Of a DNA stretch of 43,445 bases, positions 8,738 through 18,030 are shown piece after piece. The position numbers and the translations under genes were made by a program. Numbering within the stretch: position 1 is the first letter of the stretch; each line of letters begins with the position of its first letter. The DNA lies in assembly GCA_038230515.1 (NCBI GenBank), contig JBBRND010000033.1, positions 1 to 43,445 on the forward strand. Direction: 5' to 3'. The DNA is from JAPLDB01 sp038230515. Its GTDB lineage: Bacteria; Bacteroidota; Bacteroidia; AKYH767-A; 2013-40CM-41-45. The notes beneath the pieces were generated by a model that had not been told where the DNA came from, ran no database searches, and saw nothing but the letters and a program-made list of their open reading frames with translations.

Positions 8738-8787
8738 GGTAATTATGTTAATTGGTTTTTACAAATTGCCCGATTACCATAATTGCC
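8738..8787. terminator. Bidirectional terminator-like hairpin
   Basis: GGTAATTATGTTAATTGG (8738-8755) faces CCGATTACCATAATTGCC (8770-8787). As RNA this gives an 18-position stem with two G-U pairs and one mismatch around a 14-base loop. It sits exactly between two convergent genes (stops at 8723 and 8799) and is AT-rich on both sides. There is no long U-run, so termination is inferred from position. Confidence 0.5.
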
Positions 8788-8798
8788 AATTTACCAAC

Positions 8799-9527
8799 TC
8801 ACTTGCTTCCAAAAACTTTTTTGAGCAGATCGGTTACACGAGCCATTGGGTCTTTACGGATTTTTGTTTCTTCCTGAGCCACGAGGTAAAACAATCCGTT
8901 GAGTGCGCGCTCAGTAATGTATTCTTCCAGGTCAGGATTTACTTTGTTTACAAACGGCAGTGAGTTGTAGGTGCTTGCCAGCGGATTCCAGTATTTTGTT
9001 ACTTCTACTTTTTGTGTAGCATCGCGGATAACGGGCTTGAACATGTTGTGCAGTTCACTTCCCGTGGTTCTTCTGAGAAAGCCGGTTGCGGCAGTATCGT
9101 CACCGCGTAGGATGGAGAGTCCGTCACTGATGTTCATGTGGGTGATTGCATCAAAAAAAACAGAGGCAGATTTCTTGGCTGCTTCTTCTGCTGCGCGGTT
9201 AACGGTGAGGATAAAATCGTCCACCTGCTTGCCCATGCCGAGGGAGCGGAGTTTGCTTTCCATGTCTCTTGCTTCAGGAGGAAACGGAATTTTGATGATG
9301 GGGTTTTTGAAAAAGCCGTCCATCTTGGATGCCATTGATGCGGCATTGTTGCTGCCGGTGCTGAGGGCTTCCTTTAAGCCGCGGATGATTTCATCGTTGC
9401 TGAGTTTATTATTATCTCCGTTGATGGTTTTGTCAACCGCTTTGCCGATTTTGTTGAAATCAATCTGCGAGCAGCAGGTGAGCGGGAGAAGAATTACGAG
9501 GAGAGAAATTTTTCTGAGTTGGTTCAT
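8799..9527 (-). CDS. DUF4197 family exported protein
   Basis: 242 residues from the ATG at 9527. The N-terminus is MNQLRKISLLVILLPLTCCSQ: a charged start, a hydrophobic core and a Cys pair that looks like a lipoprotein signal (LTC), then a mature helical domain. ALSTGSNNAA, a conserved central block around FILTVNRAAEEAAKKS and a C-terminal LVAQEETKIRKDP are typical of DUF4197, a family of unknown function. An upstream in-frame start at 9599 would add 24 residues before the signal peptide and would lie upstream of the -7 box at 9555-9562, so 9527 is preferred. Confidence 0.82.
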   Translation of the reverse strand: MNQLRKISLLVILLPLTCCSQIDFNKIGKAVDKTINGDNNKLSNDEIIRGLKEALSTGSNNAASMASKMDGFFKNPIIKIPFPPEARDMESKLRSLGMGKQVDDFILTVNRAAEEAAKKSASVFFDAITHMNISDGLSILRGDDTAATGFLRRTTGSELHNMFKPVIRDATQKVEVTKYWNPLASTYNSLPFVNKVNPDLEEYITERALNGLFYLVAQEETKIRKDPMARVTDLLKKVFGSK

Positions 9528-9554
9528 AAAGATTTTTTGTTTGGATGCTGTCTG

Positions 9555-9562
9555 CAAAGATA
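9555..9562 (-). promoter_or_regulatory. Promoter -7 box of the DUF4197 gene
   Basis: Read on the minus strand this is TATCTTTG, the strongest form of the Bacteroidota -7 box, 27 bases before the ATG at 9527. No clear TTTG is seen 19-21 bases upstream of it. Its position rules against translation starting at 9599. Confidence 0.5.
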
Positions 9563-9759
9563 CTGCCAAGACTGTAAAAACAGGAGTCCGTATCTTCAAT
9601 TTAAGAACAATTGAAAATTAATTAATGGCAAAAAATGCTTCTCAAAAATTACAGAAGCAAATTTGGAGCGTACGATTTTTTCATCCTCAATTCATTTTTT
9701 TCGAAATAATTTAGCGCACTGATTTTTTTTTGAGTCATTTCTATTTAAAGGAACAGAAC

Positions 9760-10689
9760 ATGGATATTATTTTAGAAAACGTTACCAAAAAATACGGAGC
9801 GCAGAAAGCGGTTGACAACATTTCAATACACGTGAAAACGGGTGAGGTGTTGGGTTTTCTCGGGCCGAACGGTGCGGGCAAGACAACTACAATGAAAATC
9901 ATTACGGGGTTGATTGCTCCGAACAAAGGTGATGCGAGGATTGGAAATTTTTCGGTATGCGAGCAACCTGATGAGGTGAAAAAGCTGATCGGGTATTTGC
10001 CTGAGAATAATCCTTTGTACCCGGAAATGCCTGTGATTGACTACCTCCATTTTATGGCAGCCATACAGGGTGTGGAGAAAAGTAAAATTCAGGAACGCAT
10101 TTATGAGATGATAAAACTCTGCGGACTGAATGCTGAGAAGCATAAAAAGATAGGGGAGCTTTCGAAAGGTTACCGTCAGCGTGTGGGACTTGCGCAGGCA
10201 ATGATTCATGATCCGCAGGTGCTGATACTTGATGAGCCGACTACCGGCCTTGACCCGAACCAGATAGTAGAAATAAGAAAGTTGATAAAAGAATTGGGGA
10301 AGGAGAAGACTGTTATTCTGAGTACGCACATTCTTCCTGAAGTGGAAGCGACTTGTGATCGTATTCTCATTATCAGCAAAGGAAAAATTGTGGCTGACGG
10401 TACTTCAGAAAATCTTCGCAAGCAAACTTCGGGAAGAGAGTTAATAAGAGTACGGATTGAAGATGGGAATAGAGACGAAGTGATCCGTCAATTGCAAACG
10501 CTTGATCAGGTTGGGTTGGTGGATCCGATACGCGGCATTGATAATTGTTACGAAGTGCAGAGCAGAAATGAATTTTCGAATCGAAGATCAATCTTTCAGT
10601 TGTGCGTGAAAAATAATTGGATGCTTACAGAGATGACTCCGATTGAAACGAAGTTGGAGGATTTGTTTAGAGATCTTACGTTGAATTGA
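9760..10689 (+). CDS. gldA: Gliding-type ABC transporter ATP-binding protein GldA
   Basis: 309 residues from the ATG at 9760, which is preceded by AAAGGA and begins the conserved MDIILENVTKKYG. The TTG 30 bases upstream is rejected. All ATPase motifs are present: Walker A GPNGAGKT (35-42), signature LSKGYRQ (134-140), Walker B VLILDE (154-159) and the His-loop in STHILPE. The C-terminal 90 residues match the ABC-2-type exporters. GldF and GldG follow directly, which identifies it as the ATPase of the Gld exporter. That complex is needed for gliding in Flavobacterium johnsoniae but is also found in non-gliding Bacteroidota. Confidence 0.88.
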   Translation: MDIILENVTKKYGAQKAVDNISIHVKTGEVLGFLGPNGAGKTTTMKIITGLIAPNKGDARIGNFSVCEQPDEVKKLIGYLPENNPLYPEMPVIDYLHFMAAIQGVEKSKIQERIYEMIKLCGLNAEKHKKIGELSKGYRQRVGLAQAMIHDPQVLILDEPTTGLDPNQIVEIRKLIKELGKEKTVILSTHILPEVEATCDRILIISKGKIVADGTSENLRKQTSGRELIRVRIEDGNRDEVIRQLQTLDQVGLVDPIRGIDNCYEVQSRNEFSNRRSIFQLCVKNNWMLTEMTPIETKLEDLFRDLTLN

Positions 10690-10744
10690 TGGTACGAATA
10701 ACGAATGGTTACGAATTTGCGGAATCAAAAATTAGAAATACGAA

Positions 10745-11470
10745 ATGAATAAAATCTGGATCATTGCAAAAAGGGAATTGAGTTCTTTCTTCGATTCGCT
10801 TACTGCTTACATAATGCTGGTTGCTTTTCTTGGCTTCAGCGGTTTTTTTACGTGGCTGTATGGAGCAGATATTTTTCTGCGCAACCAGGCAGACCTGCAG
10901 GTGTTCTTCAGCATTGCTTACTGGACACTTTTCTTTTTCATTCCCGCAATCACCATGCGGATGCTTGCAGAAGAAAATAAAAGCGGGACAATTGAATTAC
11001 TTCTTACAAAGGCAGTAACCGATTGGCAAGTCATCTTCGGAAAATTTCTTGCCTGTCTTGTTCTTATCATGATTGCACTTGCGCTCACGCTTCCGTATTA
11101 CCTTACTGTTTGGAAACTCGGACCTGTTGATCATGGCTCTGTGTGGAGCGGTTATCTTGGATTGATACTGATGTCTGCAACGTACATCAGCATTGGCATT
11201 TACACGAGCAGCATAACCAATAATCAGATTGTCGCTTTCCTGCTTGCAATATTCATCGGAATTTTCTTTCATATTATTTTTGATGTGTTGGCGCAAAGTT
11301 TTGCGGGAAGTATTGGCGGCTTCTTCAGTTATTTAAGCGTGAGCACCCACTACGAATCTATTTCCCGAGGAGTGATAGACAGTAAAGATCTTGTCTTTTT
11401 CTTCTCCATTATTTTCCTCACACTGATTTTGTCAGAGATGCGTCTTGCAAAAAGAAACATTGCCAACTAA
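10745..11470 (+). CDS. gldF: Gliding-type ABC transporter permease GldF
   Basis: A 241-residue inner-membrane permease with six likely helices (about 18-38, 57-77, 100-122, 137-157, 163-190 and 215-235). The start MNKIWIIAKRELSSFFDSLTAY and the MRMLAEENKSGTIELLLT loop between helices 2 and 3 are typical of ABC-2 permeases of the GldF group. It lies 55 bases after gldA and 39 bases before gldG, so the three probably form one operon. Confidence 0.87.
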   Translation: MNKIWIIAKRELSSFFDSLTAYIMLVAFLGFSGFFTWLYGADIFLRNQADLQVFFSIAYWTLFFFIPAITMRMLAEENKSGTIELLLTKAVTDWQVIFGKFLACLVLIMIALALTLPYYLTVWKLGPVDHGSVWSGYLGLILMSATYISIGIYTSSITNNQIVAFLLAIFIGIFFHIIFDVLAQSFAGSIGGFFSYLSVSTHYESISRGVIDSKDLVFFFSIIFLTLILSEMRLAKRNIAN

Positions 11471-11509
11471 TTTACAGATATCGGAAACGAAAAGACCAAA
11501 GTATTCACT

Positions 11510-13027
11510 ATGAAGAATAGAAAATCATTATTGAAATTTCTCCTGCTGACTGTCGGAATTATTATTCTGCTGAATATTTTGTCTGATAGTTTTTTCTTTC
11601 GGCTCGATTTTACTGCTGACAAGCGTTACACTCTGAGTGATGCCACCAAAAATATTCTGAAGGAAGTGAAAGAACCAATTACTGTGAAGGCATACTTCTC
11701 AGAAAATCTTCCTCCTGACGTTGCAAAAACAAAACGGGATTTTAAGGAGTTGCTCGTTGAGTACGCAAGTCGCTCAAGAGGAAAGGTAGTTTACACTTTT
11801 ATCAATCCAAATGAGAAAGAAGAACTGGAACAGCAGGCAGCCAAATCGGGAGTTCAACCAGTAATGATTAATGTGCGCGACAAAGACCAAATGAAACAAC
11901 AGAAGGCATATCTCGGTGCGGTAATCCAAATGGGGGAGAAGACAGAGGTAATTCCTTTTATGCAGCCCGGAGCTGCAATGGAATATGCTCTTTCATCAAG
12001 CATTAAAAAACTTTCTGTTGCTGATAAACCCGGAGTAGGAATTTTGCAAGGGAATGGTGAGCCATCGCTGCAAGCCATGCAGCAGGCACAGAATGCGCTC
12101 TCTGTTTTATACAATGTGCAGGAAGTTAAACTGACTGATACCACACAAATTTCTGACAACATAAAAACGCTGGCGATAGTTGATCCGAAGGATACGTTTC
12201 CTGAAAGCCAACTTCAGAAGCTCGATGATTTTCTTGCGAAAGGAAAAAATATTTTTATTGCGTATAATCATGAGAACGCAGATTTGAGTAAAGCAACGGG
12301 ATCGAGCCGCCACACGGGTTTGGAAGATTGGCTTGCGAAAAAGAAAATACTGATTGATGATCAGTTTATTGTTGATGCAACATGCGGCACCATAAACGTT
12401 CGTCAGCAGCAAGGACAGTTTCAGTTCAACTCACAGATTCAGTTTCCTTATTTTCCTTTGATAAATAAATTTGAAGAGCATCCCATCACAAAAGGATTGG
12501 AGCAAGTGGTGCTTCGTTTCCCAAGCCCGCTGAGATACACAGGAGATTCTTCAATTAAGTTTACTCCGTTCCTCAAATCGAGCGCGAAGTGTGGATTGCA
12601 ACAGGCACCGATGTATTTTAATATTCAGAAGCAATGGACGCAGGTGGATTTTCCGATGCAGAGCATTTCGATTGGCGCAAGCATCAGCGGAAAAATTTCG
12701 GGCAGCAACAATTCCAAAATGGTTGTGATTGCAAATGGTGACTTCGCTGTAAATGGTGAAGGGCAGGCCGCGCAGCAGGTAAATCCTGACAACATAAATC
12801 TCTTTGTAAATTCCATTGACTACCTCAGTGATGAATCGGGATTGATTGAGCTTCGTACCAAAGGAGTTACATCACGACCGCTTGATACGATTGAAGACGG
12901 TTCGAAAATATGTTACAAATACCTGAATTTCCTATTGCCCATTCTTGCCATTATCGCCTACGGCTTTATCCGTATGCAGATGAAACGAAGTCAGAAGGTA
13001 AGAAGAATGGAAGAGGACTATGTTTAG
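11510..13027 (+). CDS. gldG: Gliding-associated ABC transporter component GldG
   Basis: A 505-residue protein with one N-terminal membrane helix (about 9-30, LLKFLLLTVGIIILLNILSD), a large extracytoplasmic ABC_transp_aux-type domain and a C-terminal helix (about 475-493) followed by a basic tail (KRSQKVRRMEE). The segments RFDFTADKRYTLSD-like near 32-45 and ILQGNGEPSL near 178 are characteristic of GldG. It probably pairs with GldF to form the membrane part of the exporter. It is somewhat shorter than the roughly 560 residues of the F. johnsoniae protein, but both ends look intact. Confidence 0.87.
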   Translation: MKNRKSLLKFLLLTVGIIILLNILSDSFFFRLDFTADKRYTLSDATKNILKEVKEPITVKAYFSENLPPDVAKTKRDFKELLVEYASRSRGKVVYTFINPNEKEELEQQAAKSGVQPVMINVRDKDQMKQQKAYLGAVIQMGEKTEVIPFMQPGAAMEYALSSSIKKLSVADKPGVGILQGNGEPSLQAMQQAQNALSVLYNVQEVKLTDTTQISDNIKTLAIVDPKDTFPESQLQKLDDFLAKGKNIFIAYNHENADLSKATGSSRHTGLEDWLAKKKILIDDQFIVDATCGTINVRQQQGQFQFNSQIQFPYFPLINKFEEHPITKGLEQVVLRFPSPLRYTGDSSIKFTPFLKSSAKCGLQQAPMYFNIQKQWTQVDFPMQSISIGASISGKISGSNNSKMVVIANGDFAVNGEGQAAQQVNPDNINLFVNSIDYLSDESGLIELRTKGVTSRPLDTIEDGSKICYKYLNFLLPILAIIAYGFIRMQMKRSQKVRRMEEDYV

Positions 13028-13133
13028 ACGAAGAATTGGAAATTAGGAATTTGAAATTGAAAACCGAATTGTGCAAGGTTTGATTTCTGATTTTTTAATG
13101 CTCTTTACTTAATACTATCTACTTTTAACAACA

Positions 13134-14096
13134 ATGTTTAAAAAATTAAATACTACAACGCTCATTATTATTCTCCTTGTGCTTGGCGGCATTGCAGCGT
13201 TCAATAAATTTTATTGGTCGGAGAGAAGTGAGAATACGTTTGACTCTGAGTTTGTAAAAATTGACACGGCTTCAGTTTCTCAAATTCTTATTTATCCGAA
13301 GGCAGAAAAAGGTAAAGAGATTAAAATTTCAAAAATTGCTGTTGGATGGGAATTGCAAAACGACAAAATAAAAACAGCGGCAGATACTTCTGCGATAAAG
13401 AATCTTCTGGCAAGTTTTGTGGAGATAAAAGCAAATGCACTTGCAGGAGAAGACAAGCAAAGTTGGAGAGAATTGCAGGTTGATGATTCATCTGGCTCGC
13501 GCATAAAAATTATTACTTCAAGCAATGCAACGTACGATTTTGTGGTTGGTAAATTCGGTTACAACCAGGCAGCGCGAAACGGAGTTACGTACATTCGTAA
13601 AACGGAAGAAGATCAAACCTACGCCATTGATGGTTTTCTTTCCTTCAGTGCCAACTCACCCTTCAATGCATGGCGAAGAAAAATATTTATCAGCGGAAAT
13701 AAGGACAACTGGAATTCACTTACGTTTTCGTATCCCGGTGACAGCAGTTTTGTTCTCAGCAAACAAAACAATTTATGGACTGCAAACGGTGAGCCAATTG
13801 ATTCCGCAAAGGCAGCTCAATACTTAAATACACTTGCTGCCATGCAGAACAGTAGTTTTGTTGATCAGTTCATACCTTCTTCTACTCCTTTATTCACATT
13901 GAACATACAAGGCAACAATCAACCTGCACCTATTATTGTTGTTGCATACTTAGCTGACTCTGTTCAAAAATACGTTCTTCATTCTTCACTTAATGCCGAT
14001 GCTTATTTCAGCGATGCGCAAACCAATTTGAGTCAGAAAATTTTTGTTGGAAAAAGAACTTTTTTGAATTCCGGAAGTATTGGCCCGAAGAGATAA
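13134..14096 (+). CDS. DUF4340 domain protein, membrane-anchored
   Basis: 320 residues with a single N-terminal helix (about 7-24, TLIIILLVLGGIAAF) and an extracytoplasmic beta-rich region. The central part (about 70-200: TSAIKNLLASFVEIKA, YDFVVGKFG, YAIDGFLSFS) fits the DUF4340 family. DUF4340 genes commonly sit beside GldF/GldG-like ABC_transp_aux genes, as here, suggesting an accessory part of the same exporter. The cargo is unknown. The 107-base gap after gldG shows no clear promoter. Confidence 0.78.
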   Translation: MFKKLNTTTLIIILLVLGGIAAFNKFYWSERSENTFDSEFVKIDTASVSQILIYPKAEKGKEIKISKIAVGWELQNDKIKTAADTSAIKNLLASFVEIKANALAGEDKQSWRELQVDDSSGSRIKIITSSNATYDFVVGKFGYNQAARNGVTYIRKTEEDQTYAIDGFLSFSANSPFNAWRRKIFISGNKDNWNSLTFSYPGDSSFVLSKQNNLWTANGEPIDSAKAAQYLNTLAAMQNSSFVDQFIPSSTPLFTLNIQGNNQPAPIIVVAYLADSVQKYVLHSSLNADAYFSDAQTNLSQKIFVGKRTFLNSGSIGPKR

Positions 14097-14104
14097 TTCC
14101 GAAT

Positions 14105-14824
14105 TTACAATGTCACAAAAGCCAGCCCCGCGCCAAGCAGAATAATAATCAGCTTGTAATAATTGAAACGGTGCTCTTTGTCATTCTCAAGAAGAATGGT
14201 GGTTGAGATGTGAAGAAAAATCCCGATCACTACTGCCATGATGCGATCGAAGAAGCCCGAAAGCTCTTTCAATGTATTGTCGCTGATCAGTTGAGATGAA
14301 TAAGCGCCCAGCGGAGCCATCAACGCAAAAAGCAAAAGATAAAACACAGCAGCGTTTTTCGAAATATGAGATTGAAGCAACATGCTCATTAATGCAAGTG
14401 CTACCGGAATGTGATGAAGAATAATTCCGAAGAGTAAAGAAGTTTGCGTTCCACTGTCATTGAATTTTTGCACAAGCGGCATCCCTTCCAGAAAACTATG
14501 TACGCATAACCCGATCATCATTGCAAGCGGAAACACATTGGCATTATGCTTGTGTACATGAATATGCCCGTGCTCAATACCTTCAGAAAAAACTTCGAGA
14601 ATAATTTGAAGCAAAAAACCAATGAGCACATACGCCCCGATATACTTTATGGGCGATGCATACACTTCAGGAATAAGATGCAGTACGCTTAGGGCAAACA
14701 GATAAGCTCCGCTAAATGACAAAAGCATTTTCAAGAAACGTGTGCTGAGTTTTTTGAAAAGAAAAATACTCAAGCCACTGAAGAAGACAATGAATAGAAG
14801 AAGAGTGTAATAGGAAAATGGCAT
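14105..14824 (-). CDS. ZIP-family divalent metal transporter
   Basis: 239 residues from the ATG at 14824. Seven or eight membrane helices are visible. The metal pathway motifs are HSFLEG in one helix and HHIPVALAL in the next, the two His-containing helices of ZIP proteins. Between helices 3 and 4 is a His-rich loop (HGHIHVHKH), usual for zinc or iron import. An upstream in-frame start at 14884 would overlap the preceding methyltransferase gene and add 20 hydrophilic residues, so 14824 is chosen, 19 bases after that gene's stop. The two genes are likely co-transcribed. Metal choice is unknown. Confidence 0.85.
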   Translation of the reverse strand: MPFSYYTLLLFIVFFSGLSIFLFKKLSTRFLKMLLSFSGAYLFALSVLHLIPEVYASPIKYIGAYVLIGFLLQIILEVFSEGIEHGHIHVHKHNANVFPLAMMIGLCVHSFLEGMPLVQKFNDSGTQTSLLFGIILHHIPVALALMSMLLQSHISKNAAVFYLLLFALMAPLGAYSSQLISDNTLKELSGFFDRIMAVVIGIFLHISTTILLENDKEHRFNYYKLIIILLGAGLAFVTL

Positions 14825-14843
14825 CGCTGTTAGTTCGTAACAG

Positions 14844-15608
14844 TTAATTCGCAGTTCGCAGTAAATCAGGGTTTCTATTTCCAATAATTATCAACCTGTC
14901 TGATTTCTTTTCATCAAAAGAATTCAGTTGGTAATCACCAAATGTGTTCGCAATATGAAGGTTGTTTTTCGCAAACATATTTTTAAAATCCTTCAATGAA
15001 TAGAGTTGCAGGTGTTCTTCATATGAATAATTTTTCTTCTCACAGGAGAAGGAAATGTTCTTAACAATTTTTCCCGAATCAATTTTCCGCTTTTGGAAAA
15101 ATTTTATTCCACGACATTCTTTCACATCCTCAGCAACTAAATTTTTCGAAACTTTTTTTGAATTCATGTAATCAATTACCAATGTACCTCCGGCTAAAAG
15201 CGCGACCGCATTTGCGTGAATTACTTTTTCGTTATCATCATGATCGTCAAAATAACCAAGGCTGCTGAAGAGATTAAACACAACATGGAAATAATTTTTA
15301 CGAAACACATCACGCATGTCATGCACAAAAAAAGAAAGTGTCTCGGTTTCAAATTTCCTATTGTAATCAATGCTTTCTTTCGAAAGGTCGAACCCGCAAA
15401 CATGAAAACCTTTTTTGTTGAGATGAACAGAGTGTCTTCCTTTTCCGCAGGCAACGTCAAGAATTTTTGACTGAGGTGCGGGATTCAAAAACGAAATCAG
15501 GTTATCAAGAAAGAGTTGCGCTTCCTTATCATCTCGGTCTTTGTAAAGGATGTGATAAAAGGGAGAATCAAACCAAGACTCGAACCATTCTTTCTTTTGT
15601 GTGTTCAT
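14844..15608 (-). CDS. Class I SAM-dependent methyltransferase
   Basis: 254 residues. The SAM-binding motif I is ILDVACGKGRHS (49-60), followed by the acidic CGFDLS end of strand beta-2 (about 70-75) and a post-I HDMRD. The N-terminus EWFESWFDSPFYHILYKDRD is seen in a widespread Bacteroidota group of unassigned methyltransferases. The substrate cannot be read from the sequence. It precedes the ZIP gene in a probable two-gene unit. Confidence 0.83.
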   Translation of the reverse strand: MNTQKKEWFESWFDSPFYHILYKDRDDKEAQLFLDNLISFLNPAPQSKILDVACGKGRHSVHLNKKGFHVCGFDLSKESIDYNRKFETETLSFFVHDMRDVFRKNYFHVVFNLFSSLGYFDDHDDNEKVIHANAVALLAGGTLVIDYMNSKKVSKNLVAEDVKECRGIKFFQKRKIDSGKIVKNISFSCEKKNYSYEEHLQLYSLKDFKNMFAKNNLHIANTFGDYQLNSFDEKKSDRLIIIGNRNPDLLRTAN

Positions 15609-15695
15609 CTCTATTACTAAGGTGATGCAAGATAGTAAAAGTTGTGTTGCTGATTAGTTAGAGAGTGAAAGGAATCAATAAGAAGGTTACTTAAC

Positions 15696-15703
15696 TACAT
15701 TTG
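15696..15703 (+). promoter_or_regulatory. Possible -7 box for corA
   Basis: TACATTTG matches TAnnTTTG and lies 13 bases before the ATG at 15717, giving an almost leaderless transcript. No TTTG box is seen about 20 bases upstream, so support is partial. Confidence 0.4.
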
Positions 15704-15716
15704 CGGCAAGAATAAA

Positions 15717-16877
15717 ATGACAATGACTTCTGAATCGGAAATTGTTTTGGACGAAGTGAAAAAGAAAACCGCAGTGCGAAGAAAAAAAACGCATCGGCCT
15801 CCGCCAGGCACAGCACCGGGTGCCTTCACTGTTCCTGAGGGTGCACTGAAGCCAAAGGTGAAAATATTTTCGTACGATGCAGAGTCGTACGAAGAGAAAG
15901 AAGTTCTTGGAGTGGATGCAATCAAGAGCCAGATTGAAAATTTTCCTGCAAAGAATCATTGGATAGAGATAAAAGGGCTTGGTGATAAATCGTTCTTCGA
16001 GCAAGTGGCAGATTGTTTCGGGATTCACCGGTTACAGATGGAGGATGTGTTTAATGTGTATCAGCGCGCGAAGGCGGAAGAATATCACGGACATTTATTT
16101 TTGGTTTCGCGATGTATGAAAGAAGAGAATGGAATCATTATCAACGATCAATTGAGTCTGTTTCTCGGAAAAAATTTTGTGATCAGCATTCAGGATAAGT
16201 ATGAGGACTTGCTTGAGCCGGTACGTGATCGCATCCGTATGGGAAAAGGATATGGTAGAAAATTTGGGACTGATTATCTCGCGTATGCACTGATGGATGT
16301 AGTGCTTGATAATTTTTTTCCAATCATTGAAAAAGTGAGCGATCGTCTGGATGAATTGCAGGATGCGTTGATTGACAATCCAACAAGACAATTGCTGAAT
16401 GGAGTTTTGCAAACCAAACGAGATCTCATTATGCTGCGCAGGGCAATATGGAGTGAGCGCGATAAAGTGAATGACATTCTTCGCTCCAATTTCTCTCTAA
16501 TCTGCGATTCAACAAAAATTTTCTTCCGCGATTCGTATGATCATTGTGTACACATACTTGATCTCGTGGAGAGCTACAAAGAAGTAACTGCATCTCTTAT
16601 GGATGTGTATATGAGCAGCGTGAGCAACAAGATGAATCAGGTAATGAAAGTGCTGACGATTATCTCCACCATTTTTATTCCACTCACTTTTATTGTTGGT
16701 TTATACGGAATGAATTTCGCACACACGAATCCGAAAACAGGAGAAGACCTTCCGTTCAATATGCCGGAGTTGTATTCTCCTTACGGATATGTTACAGTCA
16801 TTGTGCTGATGATAGTAATTGTAATTGGGCAGATTTATTTCTTCGTAAAGAAAGGTTGGTTGACAAAAGGAAACTGA
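15717..16877 (+). CDS. corA: Magnesium/cobalt transporter CorA
   Basis: 386 residues. The large N-terminal cytoplasmic domain has a Lys/Arg-rich beginning (about 10-30), then the alpha/beta domain and the long stalk helix. The C-terminus has the two CorA membrane helices (about 311-330 and 356-376). The signature YGMNF at 330-334 contains the GMN selectivity motif at the pore entrance. It imports Mg2+ passively as a pentamer. Length and ends are normal. The next gene follows after 7 bases, so it probably heads a three-gene unit with the rRNA methyltransferase and phosphofructokinase. Confidence 0.92.
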   Translation: MTMTSESEIVLDEVKKKTAVRRKKTHRPPPGTAPGAFTVPEGALKPKVKIFSYDAESYEEKEVLGVDAIKSQIENFPAKNHWIEIKGLGDKSFFEQVADCFGIHRLQMEDVFNVYQRAKAEEYHGHLFLVSRCMKEENGIIINDQLSLFLGKNFVISIQDKYEDLLEPVRDRIRMGKGYGRKFGTDYLAYALMDVVLDNFFPIIEKVSDRLDELQDALIDNPTRQLLNGVLQTKRDLIMLRRAIWSERDKVNDILRSNFSLICDSTKIFFRDSYDHCVHILDLVESYKEVTASLMDVYMSSVSNKMNQVMKVLTIISTIFIPLTFIVGLYGMNFAHTNPKTGEDLPFNMPELYSPYGYVTVIVLMIVIVIGQIYFFVKKGWLTKGN

Positions 16878-16884
16878 AAATTAT

Positions 16885-18027
16885 ATGAAGCTTGTCGTTA
16901 AAACATCATTCGGTCTTGAAGACCTACTTGTCGAAGAATTAAAATCTCTCGGAGCAGAAAATGTGGAGAAGGGAGTTCGCGTTGCCATTGTTGAGGGCGA
17001 TCAACGTTTGATGTATAAAATTAATCTCTGGAGCAGAATTGCATTGCGCGTGCTGAAGCCGATTAAAAAATTTCCTGTTAAGAGTGAACACCAGTTATAC
17101 GATGAACTTAAAAAAATTGATTGGAGCAAGTACATGAGCGAAGACGATACGCTTGCTGTGGATGCAGTGGTGAATCATTCGGTGATGACACACTCACTTT
17201 ATGTTGCGCAGAAAACAAAAGATGCAATCGTAGATCAGTTCAGAGAGAAGACAGGAAAGCGACCAAGTGTTGATCTCGCTCGACCTTCGCTTCGAATTCA
17301 TGTTCACATTGCAAGTGACGAGGCGGAAGTATCACTCGATAGTTCCGGTGACTCATTGCACAAGAGGGGATATCGACAGCAAACGGGCGATGCACCAATC
17401 AATGAAGCGCTTGCTGCTGGATTAATTTTATTGAGTGGATGGGACAAGCAAACTCCTTTTCTCGATCTCATGTGCGGCAGCGGAACGATTGTTATTGAAG
17501 CAGCCATGATGGCATTGAATATTGCTCCTGGAATTCTTCGCAGAGAATTTGGTTTCGAACGCTGGCGCGACTTTGATACAAAAATCTGGAACGATGTAAG
17601 AGAAGAAGCAGAGTCGTTGAAGAAAAAGGAAATTGATTTTCCAATTACAGGTGTTGATCTCTCTTCGATGATGTTCAGTCATGCCAAAGAAAATGCTACG
17701 GAGGCAGGAATACTGAAACATATTTCGTTTAAGAATATGTCTTTTGAAAATTACACTCCTGAAAGTGTGCCCGGAATTATTCTGATCAATCCTCCGTATG
17801 GCGGCCGTATCACTTCAAACGATTTGCTTCAGTTGTACAAAAGCGTGGGCGATCAGTTCAAGAAAAAATATGCGGGATGGAAAGCGTTTGTGTTCACAGC
17901 AAATCAGGAAGCAGGAAAAAATATAGGACTTAAACCATCAAGGAAGATTCCTCTCTTCAACGGTAAGTTAGAATGCAGATTGCTGAAGTTTGAAATGTAT
18001 TTGGGAACCAAAAGAGTTATCAGTTAA
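16885..18027 (+). CDS. THUMP-domain RNA guanine-N2 methyltransferase (RlmL N-terminal-like)
   Basis: 380 residues. The N-terminal THUMP RNA-binding domain (about 1-155) is followed by a Rossmann methyltransferase with SAM motif LDLMCGSGT (193-201) and the catalytic NPPY at 302-305 that methylates an exocyclic amino group. This is the family of the N-terminal half of E. coli RlmL, which makes m2G2445 in 23S rRNA; the RlmK half is absent, as is common outside gamma-proteobacteria. It ends 3 bases before the phosphofructokinase start. Confidence 0.88.
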   Translation: MKLVVKTSFGLEDLLVEELKSLGAENVEKGVRVAIVEGDQRLMYKINLWSRIALRVLKPIKKFPVKSEHQLYDELKKIDWSKYMSEDDTLAVDAVVNHSVMTHSLYVAQKTKDAIVDQFREKTGKRPSVDLARPSLRIHVHIASDEAEVSLDSSGDSLHKRGYRQQTGDAPINEALAAGLILLSGWDKQTPFLDLMCGSGTIVIEAAMMALNIAPGILRREFGFERWRDFDTKIWNDVREEAESLKKKEIDFPITGVDLSSMMFSHAKENATEAGILKHISFKNMSFENYTPESVPGIILINPPYGGRITSNDLLQLYKSVGDQFKKKYAGWKAFVFTANQEAGKNIGLKPSRKIPLFNGKLECRLLKFEMYLGTKRVIS

Positions 18028-18030
18028 TCG

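Noticed and set aside
8971..9621. 216-residue plus-strand frame opposite the DUF4197 gene
   Set aside because: Ser/Leu-rich antisense frame; the minus-strand protein has a signal peptide and family motifs.
9730..9759. TTG start 10 codons before GldA
   Set aside because: The ATG at 9760 follows AAAGGA and begins the conserved N-terminus of the family.
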